Assembly: GCF_020091585.1 (NCBI RefSeq)
Contig: NZ_CP083582.1
Coordinates: 6,892,536-6,956,535, forward strand
Length of the DNA stretch: 64,000 bases
Direction: 5' to 3'
DNA from: Kovacikia minuta CCNUW1
GTDB taxonomy: Bacteria; Cyanobacteriota; Cyanobacteriia; Leptolyngbyales; Leptolyngbyaceae
A program made the position numbers and the translations under genes. Every line of letters begins with the position of its first letter. Positions within the stretch are counted from its first letter, which is position 1. Under the pieces are notes generated by a model that did no database searches, was not told the origin of the DNA, and was given only the letters and a program-made list of their open reading frames with translations. Shown piece by piece: positions 54,703 to 62,956 of the stretch.

Positions 54703-57700
54703 CTATTTCTGGTTCACCAATCCATTGCAGATTTGTCGATCGCCCTCCTTCAATCCAGAGCTATTTGCCAAATAGTCATGGAGCCAGGTACAACCTCGAT
54801 CAATCAGACGATCGAAATCTAAGGTTTCTGCATTCCAGAGACGAATGGTTTTGTCGGTACTGGCAGAGGCGATCGTTTTGCCATCGGGGCTAAAACGGAC
54901 GGTTTCAACGGAACCATTGTGTCCCTGAAAGGTTTTTAATTCCTGTCCTTCGATCGACCACAGTTTAACCGTCGTGTCGGAACTGGCAGAGGCGACCCGT
55001 TTGCTGTCAGGGCTAAAACTGACGCTATTGACGTAGCCGTTATGTCCCCGCAGGGTTTTAAGTTCTTGCCCCTCCACTGACCACAGCCTGACAGTGCCAT
55101 CCGCGCTGGCGGAGGCGATCAGCTTACCATCTGGACTGAAGATTACACTGTTGACAAAGCTGGTGTGCCCTGAAAGGGTTTTGAGTTCCTGCCCGTCTAC
55201 CGACCACAGCTTAATTGTCTTGTCGGCACTGGCAGAAGCGATCGTTTTGCCATCAGGACTGAAGACAACACGGTTAATGGCGTCGGTATGCCCCTTTAGG
55301 GTCTTAAGCTCTTGCCCCTCAACCGTCCACACCTTGACAACATTATCTGCGCCCCCAGAAGCCAACAACTTACCATCAGGGCTGAAGCTGACGCTGTTGA
55401 TGTAACTGGTGTGTCCCCTCAAGGTTTTCAATTCTCGCCCATTGATTGACCACAGTTTAAGCGTGTTGTCGGCACTGGCGGAAGCAAGCATCTGATTGCT
55501 AGGGCTAAAGCTAACACTGTTGACGTATCCCGTATGACCTCTAAGGACTTTCAAAGGCTTGCCGTTAATCGTCCACAGGCGCACCGTGTTGTCATCACTG
55601 GCAGAGGCAATCATCTTGCCGTTGGGACTAATGCTAATGCTGCTAATATCGTCGCTGTGCCCTTCTAGCAGTTCCAGGTCTTCTCGATTAGGTGTCCACC
55701 AGAGCTTAATGGTATTGTCGGCGCTGGCAGAAGCGATCGCCTTACCATCTGGACTAAAACTGATCCCCCAGACATAGCTTTGATGCCCCCTAAAAGTATC
55801 GAGCTGTTGTCCATCCAGAGACCAAAGGATGACAGTGTTGTCCCAACTGCCTGAAGCCAACGTTTTGCCATCGGGGCTAAACCGAACATCATTTACGTAG
55901 TCCCCGTGCCCTTTGAATGTTCTTAACACCTGCCCCTTCAACGTCCACAGCTTAATGGTTTTATCGTTGCTGGCAGTTGCAATTAACCTGCCATCAGGGC
56001 TGAAACTGACACTGTTAATATCGTCCGTGTGTCCTTTGAGGACTTTTAATAGGCGTCCGTTGAGTGCCCATAACCGCACGGTTCTATCGTCGCTGGCGGA
56101 GGCAAGGGTTTTTCCATCCGGGCTAATGCTGACGCCCCAAATGGGTGCGGAGTGACCTTTCAATACTTTTAAAAGGCGTCCGTCGATCGTCCACAATCTG
56201 ACCGTTTTATCCGCACTGACGGAGGCAAGCAGTTTACCATTGGGACTGAAGCTAATTCGGTGGACAGGAGCAAGATGCCCCCTAAGGGTTTTGTAGGGGT
56301 GGGGTTCAAACTGTCCCGATCGATCCTTCCTCCAAAGCTTAATCGTTTTGTCGGCACTGGCGGAGGCAAGCAGTTTCCCATCTGGGCTAAAGTTGACATG
56401 GTAAACACGGGCATCATGCCCTTCCAGCGGTTTTAGAGCTTGCCCATCCGGCCTCCAGAGTCTAATCGTTTCGTCATCGCTGGCGGAGGCAAGCAATTTG
56501 CCATCAGGGCTGTAGGTGATGCTGTTAACGGGTTTAAGGTGCCCCTTCAGTTGGTTGTGCTCCCGAACTGAGTAAACCGTTTGCTGAAGTGCCAGCCTAA
56601 CTTGATTTTGGGTATCAGGATCGGCCCAGGGAGCAGCCTTCAACTGCTTCACTGCCTTAATCGCTTCGGTCAGCGCACCCAGTTCTTGGTCAGAGGTGAG
56701 CAACGCATTGGCAGAAAGACTCAGCGTATCAATTTGTCCCAAAATGGCTTGCCGCCGCTGGACTTCTGCCCGGTGGGATTGCCAGAGGGCAAGCACAGCC
56801 AGCCCCAGCGCGATCGCCGAAAACCCTGCCAATCCGGTGATTGTTCTGCGCCGTTGGCGATCGCGCCGTTTCACGCTGGCATCAATAAATCGATTTTCGT
56901 CTGGAGTTAAACCGCCTAACATCTGGTCAAATGCTTTTGCCCGTCGCAGTTCCAAAACAGACTCCAGCTTAGACCCACTCCAAAGTTCCTCATCTGCCTT
57001 CGCCCGATCGGTGCGCTGCAACGCTTGCCAATGCGCCACATCATCGGCTAACCGATGTTTAATTACAATCACCTGATGAGCAGCGGCAATCCAGTCTTTC
57101 AACAACTGCCAGGAGTCCAGTAAAGCTTCGTGGGCAACCTCAACTGTGGAATGGGTACGATCAGCTTCATTACTGACCAGCAGGTTTTGATCAATCAGTT
57201 CCTCTACCGTTTTATGCACCAAATCACCTGTAAACTCCGAGCGATAGGCTCTCCGACTTACCGCTTTGGTGACTGTGCCTGCTTCTTCCCCAGCATTGAT
57301 ACTCACCAACCGCAAAAAAATCTGCCGCATCGCAGCCTGTTCGGCTTCTGGCATTTCTGCGTAAATTTGATCGACTCGCTTCTGTAAGGCTCCCCGGACT
57401 CCCCCCAGTTCCCGATAGGTTCTGGCATGGAGGGTGCGATCGTGCTGCAAACTGCCATGCCGCTGTTCACTCTCCCACAACAGGTCGAGGGTATACTGCA
57501 ACAGGGGTAAATAGCCCGCCTGTCCCTGCACGTCCCGCAGGATCTCCTCAATCAAACCGCTTTCGAAGCTGATCCCCGATCGGGCAGCGGGTTGTTTGAT
57601 TGCTAACCACAGTTCATCTCGCTGCATATCGGTCATGAGATGAATATGACGTTGGGTCAATTTGCCTAAATTGGGGTAAGTGCTGAAGCGATCCAAAAAA

Positions 57701-58821
57701 TCAGCCCGCATCGTCAGGATCAATTTGACCGTGCTGTCCTGAGCTTTAATCAGTTGAGTCAAACTCTCGACAAACCGATTGCGCTTTTCTGCGGAAGTAA
57801 TCGTAAACAACTCCTCAAACTGGTCAATGAAAATTAGCCAGTGTTCTCCAGGTTGTTTCAGCACCTTCACAGCTTGGAGCAGCGTATCCGCCTTGCCCTG
57901 CCGCACGAGTTTAGCATCGGACTGTTTATAACGGCTGAGCAAGCTGGCATACAACGACTCAAATGGGTCTTCGTCGGGAGTAAACGTCAGATTAACCAGA
58001 CGAGAACCCAATTTCTCCAAAAACCGGGGAAAAATGCCCGCCCGCACAACCGAAGATTTACCACTGCCCGATGCTCCCAGTAATAGGATCAGGGGATTGC
58101 GCTCCAATTCATTGACCAATCCAGCGACCAGTTGATCCCGTCCGAAAAACCGATCCTTATCTTCCAGTTCAAATTTTTTCAGCCCTTTGTAGGGAGAGGT
58201 CAGTTCTGGTTTAGTCCTGACCGCTACAACGGGAGCAGAAACAAGACGCTCCGCCAGAGGAGTGACCAAAATTTGATAGGCAGGAACAGGATCACGAATA
58301 TTCTTGAGTTCCTGCGGTCCCAGGTAGGTTGCCTTCAACTCCAGTTGACTCTTAACGACGTCATACACCGTCTGAGAAATACAGATCCCACCGGGATCGG
58401 CTTTGCTTTGCAACCGGGCAGCAATGTTAACCCCACTGCCCATCACGTCGGTTTCGCTAAAAAAGACATCGCCCAAATGAATGCCAATTCGGTGGGCTAA
58501 GAAATCCTGAGGGGTCAGATCGGTGGCTGCTTGCGCGATCGCTCCTTGAATGGCGATCGCCGACTCCACCGCTTGCACCGCACTGGTAAAGTACATCAGC
58601 AAGCCATCCCCCGTCGTCTTCAGCACCTGCCCCTCAAACCGCTGGCACAAGTCTGCCATCAGGCGCAGGTCTCGCTGCATCACCTCCAGGGTGCGCTCCT
58701 CATCTGCCACCATGCGGGCACTAAAATTGACCGCGTCGGTAAACACGATCGCGGCCAAAACACGCTGTCCTTTCAAACCTTGAGGTAGGGCTTCAGCCCC
58801 ATTCCACGGGGGAGTTATCAT
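54703..58821 (-). CDS. Class III adenylate cyclase - nSTAND NTPase - WD40 (14 repeats) protein
   Basis: 1372 aa. Residues 18-185 are a class III cyclase domain: metal Asp D29 (VFTDAVNFS) and D72 (LKTTGDGLL), ATP-selecting K68 and D125, and the transition-state N132 and R136 in GVNIAARL. All expected catalytic residues are present, so cAMP production is likely. Residues 205-640 are a STAND NTPase (P-loop LLLGASGSGKSS, K255; Walker B LIFIDQFEELF). A membrane helix lies near residues 655-675. Then 14 WD repeats (LKGHxxxVNSVSFSPDGKxxASASxD) form two seven-bladed propellers. The fusion suggests ligand sensing by the propellers, switching by the NTPase and output as cAMP. It lies upstream of the DUF4157 and kinase-like genes. 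Confidence 0.92.
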   Translation of the reverse strand: MITPPWNGAEALPQGLKGQRVLAAIVFTDAVNFSARMVADEERTLEVMQRDLRLMADLCQRFEGQVLKTTGDGLLMYFTSAVQAVESAIAIQGAIAQAATDLTPQDFLAHRIGIHLGDVFFSETDVMGSGVNIAARLQSKADPGGICISQTVYDVVKSQLELKATYLGPQELKNIRDPVPAYQILVTPLAERLVSAPVVAVRTKPELTSPYKGLKKFELEDKDRFFGRDQLVAGLVNELERNPLILLLGASGSGKSSVVRAGIFPRFLEKLGSRLVNLTFTPDEDPFESLYASLLSRYKQSDAKLVRQGKADTLLQAVKVLKQPGEHWLIFIDQFEELFTITSAEKRNRFVESLTQLIKAQDSTVKLILTMRADFLDRFSTYPNLGKLTQRHIHLMTDMQRDELWLAIKQPAARSGISFESGLIEEILRDVQGQAGYLPLLQYTLDLLWESEQRHGSLQHDRTLHARTYRELGGVRGALQKRVDQIYAEMPEAEQAAMRQIFLRLVSINAGEEAGTVTKAVSRRAYRSEFTGDLVHKTVEELIDQNLLVSNEADRTHSTVEVAHEALLDSWQLLKDWIAAAHQVIVIKHRLADDVAHWQALQRTDRAKADEELWSGSKLESVLELRRAKAFDQMLGGLTPDENRFIDASVKRRDRQRRRTITGLAGFSAIALGLAVLALWQSHRAEVQRRQAILGQIDTLSLSANALLTSDQELGALTEAIKAVKQLKAAPWADPDTQNQVRLALQQTVYSVREHNQLKGHLKPVNSITYSPDGKLLASASDDETIRLWRPDGQALKPLEGHDARVYHVNFSPDGKLLASASADKTIKLWRKDRSGQFEPHPYKTLRGHLAPVHRISFSPNGKLLASVSADKTVRLWTIDGRLLKVLKGHSAPIWGVSISPDGKTLASASDDRTVRLWALNGRLLKVLKGHTDDINSVSFSPDGRLIATASNDKTIKLWTLKGQVLRTFKGHGDYVNDVRFSPDGKTLASGSWDNTVILWSLDGQQLDTFRGHQSYVWGISFSPDGKAIASASADNTIKLWWTPNREDLELLEGHSDDISSISISPNGKMIASASDDNTVRLWTINGKPLKVLRGHTGYVNSVSFSPSNQMLASASADNTLKLWSINGRELKTLRGHTSYINSVSFSPDGKLLASGGADNVVKVWTVEGQELKTLKGHTDAINRVVFSPDGKTIASASADKTIKLWSVDGQELKTLSGHTSFVNSVIFSPDGKLIASASADGTVRLWSVEGQELKTLRGHNGYVNSVSFSPDSKRVASASSDTTVKLWSIEGQELKTFQGHNGSVETVRFSPDGKTIASASTDKTIRLWNAETLDFDRLIDRGCTWLHDYLANSSGLKEGDRQICNGLVNQK

Positions 58822-58881
58822 ACGGATGCACCAATCTTGTGCCCAGTATAAAGGGTTTTACCCGTTTCCCCTGATACTGAA

Positions 58882-59667
58882 TCAACGGCTGCCTGGAAAG
58901 CGTTCTACCTGAGCATAGCCGCTGAAAACTAATGTCTTACCCTGGGTTTCCAGCCGGTTGATCCGCATCGTCACCCCATCCAGGTCAAACCGATCTAAAT
59001 CCACCATGTTGTTGAGGATTTCAGCAAATGCCGTAGTTAAAAGACTGGAAACACCCCGTAATGACTCCGGTACCACCTCCGCTTCAAATTGAGGATTTTG
59101 AAACAGAATCCGCCGCCGCCGCTCAACCGCCAGCGTTGCCAGCAAACTAATTGGCACAGTCCCATTCGGCAACTCAGTTTTCGCAAAAATTTTCATTTGA
59201 TTGTCTGGCAGCAGTTGAACGTTTACATCCGTAAACGAAACGGGTTCACCACCCGATAAACTCGCGAGTTCAGGTGTATCAATATTTTGCAGCCGCTTTT
59301 TGACTAACTCTGCTGTAAATGCATGATTAATTCCAGCTTCCGAAAGGACAACCTGCGCTACAGCCTGAGTCGGCTGTTTCAAACGAATTTTGCCCGACAG
59401 CACAGAACTAAAGTCAATCGAAACCGCATCGGTTTCAAACGACATCTCTTCCACCTGGAAGTCTTTTCGGATGACAAGATGCCGTCCACTCATTTTGAAA
59501 CTGTCAATGCTCCCTTGCAGCAATTTGCTGGAGGGATTGCAGCGAATGACAACGTCCACTGACTCACTCTGAGTGAACAGGTGACGGAGTGACTCGCTGG
59601 CAACCTTGTTGAGCATACGCTCTCCAAGGTCTGCGCCGGGAGGAGTTACAGTGAAGCCACCAAACAT
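58882..59667 (-). CDS. DUF2993 (LmeA-like) lipid-binding-fold protein
   Basis: 261 aa with no signal peptide in this reading. The region from LGERMLNKVASESLRHLFTQ through SFKMSGRHLVIRKDFQVEEM to the end GYAQVERFPGSR matches the DUF2993 layout, repeated beta strands of a tubular lipid-binding fold. Cyanobacteria encode several paralogues. Function is unproven; actinobacterial LmeA acts on phospholipids and lipomannan. It lies 60 bases upstream of the cyclase-STAND gene on the same strand, so cotranscription is possible. Confidence 0.82.
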   Translation of the reverse strand: MFGGFTVTPPGADLGERMLNKVASESLRHLFTQSESVDVVIRCNPSSKLLQGSIDSFKMSGRHLVIRKDFQVEEMSFETDAVSIDFSSVLSGKIRLKQPTQAVAQVVLSEAGINHAFTAELVKKRLQNIDTPELASLSGGEPVSFTDVNVQLLPDNQMKIFAKTELPNGTVPISLLATLAVERRRRILFQNPQFEAEVVPESLRGVSSLLTTAFAEILNNMVDLDRFDLDGVTMRINRLETQGKTLVFSGYAQVERFPGSR

Positions 59668-60121
59668 GCAGTTTTCGTCCAGAAGGGTCTTCCACTATTT
59701 TGTAACAAATTGTGAACAACTCGACAATCCTATTCGCTCCAAAGAGACCCTGTGAATATCCCTAAGTTTACTTGGATTCGCAGCAGAGTAGGGAGTTTGG
59801 GCATTTTCAATTGATTCATAAAAGTTTTTCGAGCCTGAGATTGGTAACTGTTATACCCCGCCCTCAGGAATTAGCTGTTTCTCCCCGCTCCTCCCTTCTG
59901 CCCCTGAAAAAAAAATCCAATGGCTGCCCTCTCCTGGCTCCTGACTCCTGATTTCCATGCCTGGGGATGAGGGGAGATCAGTAGGAGACGACCTTGCTAT
60001 CGCACGCCTGGATGCGCTACCGAAATTTGTGACCGAAATTTGTGATAGAAGCCGAAGATCTTTGCGGAAGTCCTGAAGAAATCTCTTCAAAATGGAAAGA
60101 GAACTTTGAATGAGATGTGCA
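59668..60121. other. 454-base divergent spacer
   Basis: Separates the leftward DUF2993 gene from the rightward hydrolase gene. A short direct repeat (GACCGAAATTTGTGA type) lies near 60020-60052. No gene or RNA was recognised. Confidence 0.35.
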
Positions 60122-61084
60122 ATGCTGCAATTTCATCCTCCGGGTATCGGACAGCAAGTAGTTGAAACCTCCCTAGGCGCAATGGTTTATTACACTCCCG
60201 TAGGTGCGCCCTGGACACCTGCACCGGCAGATGCACCGACATTGCTTTTTTTACATGGTTTTGGGGGGGGAGCCTCTGCCTACGAATGGTCGAAGGTCTA
60301 TCCGGCATTTCTGGACACGCATCGGGTACTGGTTCCCGACTTGATTGGGTGGGGACAATCCGCCCATCCCGCCCGCGACTACCGGGTTGAAGATTACCTG
60401 ACGACGCTAACGGAATTTGTGGAAAAAACCTGCACTACTCCTGTAACCGTAGTCGCGTCTTCACTGACGGGAGCGATCGCAGTCCGCCTGGCAGTTGGGC
60501 GCTCAGATTTATTCAATGCCCTGTTTTTAGTCTGTCCGTCTGGATTTTCAGACTTTGGGCAAGATGCGGGGCGTCGCCTGCCCTTGCAGATCATCAACAC
60601 TCCTCTGCTTAACCAACTAATTTACACCCTAGGGGCAACCCACGAAGCCGCAGTCCGCAACTTTCTGGAGCGGTTTCTATTCGCCCAGCCTGACCGCATC
60701 TCCCCGGAAACTGTCGCCGCTTACCTGGAATCAGCCCAACAGCCAAACGCCCAATATGCAGCCCTCGCTTTTTTGCAGGGTAACCTCTACTTCGACCTGG
60801 CCCGTTACATCGGGCAACTAAAAACCCCAACTACCATCCTCTGGGGCGAAAAAGCGCAGTTTACACCGGTGGAGCAGGGACGACGACTGGCCTGCTTGAA
60901 CCCGACAGCAGTTCAATTTTTTCTTCGGCTCCAGGGAACGGGCGTTTTACCTGCCCTGGAGCAACCCGAGACCGTAACCGGGCTTTTGCAATGGTTCCTC
61001 TGGAAAGGGCTCAACAGCGGCGATCGCGACACACCAGAAGATGCGACATCCGTTACCCCGGCAGCGATCTCAACAGGGAATTAA
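60122..61084 (+). CDS. Alpha/beta-fold hydrolase
   Basis: 320 aa from ATG 60122; Met 60110 is an alternative. LLFLHGFGGGASAYEWSKVY holds the oxyanion HG, VPDLIGWGQS the next strand, and the nucleophile elbow is VVASSLTGAIAVRLA, where Ser replaces the usual first Gly of GxSxG. The acid (PTTILWGEKAQFTP) is not obvious, and the last His is not clear either. This group of cyanobacterial hydrolases has no known substrate. The C-terminus overlaps the convergent GspF-like gene by 32 bases. Confidence 0.85.
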   Translation: MLQFHPPGIGQQVVETSLGAMVYYTPVGAPWTPAPADAPTLLFLHGFGGGASAYEWSKVYPAFLDTHRVLVPDLIGWGQSAHPARDYRVEDYLTTLTEFVEKTCTTPVTVVASSLTGAIAVRLAVGRSDLFNALFLVCPSGFSDFGQDAGRRLPLQIINTPLLNQLIYTLGATHEAAVRNFLERFLFAQPDRISPETVAAYLESAQQPNAQYAALAFLQGNLYFDLARYIGQLKTPTTILWGEKAQFTPVEQGRRLACLNPTAVQFFLRLQGTGVLPALEQPETVTGLLQWFLWKGLNSGDRDTPEDATSVTPAAISTGN

Positions 61085-61988
61085 TCCCTTGAACACCCGA
61101 CAATAAAACTAAACCACCGATGGCAATAATCCCCAACGGACGCAAAATTCCTTGCAGTTGCTTCAGCCTACATTCCAAATCCCGCTCATAGTACTCTGAG
61201 ACTTTTTCCAACATTCCTTCTAAATTACCCGTCTCCTCACCCGTGCGGAGCATCTGCGCTGCCAGGGGAGTCAGCCTTCCCTTCAAACTTTGACTAAGGG
61301 TTTTTCCTGCCTGGATTTGGTGGGAAGCGATCGCCAAACCGGCTGCCATCTCTCGATCAGGAATGTGGCAGCGCACTAGCTGCAATGCTTGCAGGATTGG
61401 GACACCGCACCGGAGGGGCAATTCCAATTCAGTCAGGTAAAGCATCGCTCTCGCCTGCACAATCCCACCAACCAGGGGAAACTGGGGCAGGGATCGCAAC
61501 ACCTCCTGACCCATTGAGCGGGAACCTAACAGCCTCGTTGCAACCAAAAGACCCACCACCAGGACAAGAATCATCAGCCAGAAAGAGGGCTGCAATAGAA
61601 AAATCGTGCCTCCCTGAGTCAGCAGGAACAGTAATGCCCCTAACCCCAGAAGAATCAGAAAAATGGAGCGCTGAATGGAGCGGTAAAGGCGTTGCCGTCT
61701 GTGCGAAACTTCAGCGGCGATCGCCAACCGCTCAAACGTTTCCCCCAGGGCACCGCTATACTCTGAAGTTCGAATCAGGCTTATTGTCCATCTGTCAAAA
61801 TAGTGGGGGTAAGGCTCAAGTGCAGTCGCTAAATCCTGCCCCATCTCTATCTTGAGATTGGCCTCCCGGAGAACTCTTTGCAGCGCAGGACTGCAATCCT
61901 TCCCCACCATACTCAAACTTTGCTGCACAGAAAGCCCTGCCTTGAGCAGTGCCGCAAACTGACCGAAGAAGCGGGCAGACTCTCGCAT
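61053..61988 (-). CDS. Type II secretion / type IV pilus inner-membrane protein (GspF/PilC-like), single gene
   Basis: 311 aa, with two T2SSF domains (about residues 3-125 and 195-305) and three hydrophobic segments, including ILLGLGALLFLLTQGG and FWLMILVLVVGLLVATRLL. Motif EMGQDLATALEPYP in the first and TGEETGNLEGMLEKVSEYYE in the second are typical. Such proteins form the platform that couples the ATPase to pilin assembly. It is shorter than the 400-aa PilC and stands without other pil/gsp genes, so it may serve a minor pilus or be a paralogue. Confidence 0.85.
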   Translation of the reverse strand: MRESARFFGQFAALLKAGLSVQQSLSMVGKDCSPALQRVLREANLKIEMGQDLATALEPYPHYFDRWTISLIRTSEYSGALGETFERLAIAAEVSHRRQRLYRSIQRSIFLILLGLGALLFLLTQGGTIFLLQPSFWLMILVLVVGLLVATRLLGSRSMGQEVLRSLPQFPLVGGIVQARAMLYLTELELPLRCGVPILQALQLVRCHIPDREMAAGLAIASHQIQAGKTLSQSLKGRLTPLAAQMLRTGEETGNLEGMLEKVSEYYERDLECRLKQLQGILRPLGIIAIGGLVLLSGVQGINSLLRSLPG

Positions 61989-62123
61989 AGTGAATAAGCA
62001 ATTTTACGCACGATCTAAGCTGTAGCGATAGCCATAATGATTAGGACGATCGGCAGGTGCATCTTCAAGCACACAAACCTTTCTCATCCTTTCACCTAAC
62101 ATCTATCACCCGACGCCTGCTAT

Positions 62124-62429
62124 ATGTATACCCAAATCTGCTACCTGATGCGCTCTAAAACTGATGGAAGTTACCTGGTTGCCCATTTGAGCCAGGATTC
62201 TGACAGAGCAGAGCGAACCGCAGATACGGGTCACCTGCTGATATTTCGTGAGCATTTTGATGCACTCAGTTACATCAACACTCACGGTTCAGGTGTTGCC
62301 GATCGCTTTGCGGTAGAATCAATTCCTGGTAGCCAACTAGAAGGGCTACTCAAGCGGTGGGGATTTTTGGGAATTGGGATTGTCCAAGATCCGCTCATCC
62401 CCAAAATAGAATTTTTGACCCGAAAATAA
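62124..62429 (+). CDS. Conserved-looking hypothetical protein, 101 aa
   Basis: Starts MYTQICYLMRSKTDGSYLVA and includes LLIFREHFDALSYINTHGSG with a C-terminal DPLIPKIEFLTRK. Soluble, mixed alpha/beta, with no signal or membrane segment. I believe similar proteins occur in filamentous cyanobacteria as unknowns, but I cannot name a family. It converges on rpsU, the stops being seven bases apart. Confidence 0.65.
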   Translation: MYTQICYLMRSKTDGSYLVAHLSQDSDRAERTADTGHLLIFREHFDALSYINTHGSGVADRFAVESIPGSQLEGLLKRWGFLGIGIVQDPLIPKIEFLTRK

Positions 62430-62435
62430 AAAAGA

Positions 62436-62615
62436 TTAGCTATACCGCCGTTTCCGACGAGCTACAATTGCCTTCCGCTTTTTCTTCTCAAGGGGGGTTT
62501 CAAAATGCCGATGTGACCTCAGGTCAGCTAGAATTCCCGCCTTAGAAACCTGACGCTTAAACCGTCGCAGTGCTGAATCAATGCCTTCATTTTCGCCAAG
62601 AACTACCTGGGTCAT
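62436..62615 (-). CDS. rpsU: 30S ribosomal protein S21
   Basis: 59 aa: [20 protein letters not shown] then [20 protein letters not shown] and a basic end [19 protein letters not shown]. This is the normal cyanobacterial S21 pattern and length. S21 joins the 30S subunit near the anti-Shine-Dalgarno end of 16S rRNA. The start at 62615 has GAGAGAGTAG upstream. Coding was confirmed by translating the minus strand directly. Confidence 0.95.
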   Translation of the reverse strand: MTQVVLGENEGIDSALRRFKRQVSKAGILADLRSHRHFETPLEKKKRKAIVARRKRRYS

Positions 62616-62956
62616 TCGTACTACTCTCTCTTACAAGACAATTTCGTGGGTGGGCTACCTTAACGCCCGCAAAAAGGTGTCTCTGCTTAAGACAGATTTT
62701 ACCGCAACAGTACCATCTAGGGTATTGTCCATCGCTGACAAATCTAGAAAAGCTTCTCACTTAATGGCTTGGATTTGATAGGGTTTGAACTCAATCCAGA
62801 ACACACTCGAAGTAGACTTTGCTCAACTAATTGACAAGCGAACCAATCCTATTAAAGGTAAACTAGCATAAAATCTCCCTTTATCTTCTCCTATAGAAAC
62901 TTTCTTTTGCCGGATTTAGAAGCAATGTAAACACTCCAATCCGACAACAGAATGAA
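62616..62956. other. 341-base spacer upstream of rpsU
   Basis: Must carry the rpsU promoter and leader. A short inverted repeat, GGGCTACC...GGGC near 62655-62675, is visible but weak. No gene or known RNA leader was recognised. Confidence 0.35.

Noticed and set aside
54703-56600. Regularly spaced repeats resembling a CRISPR array or satellite
   Set aside because: They are WD40 repeats of about 123 bases inside one long open frame; the between-repeat DNA is also coding.
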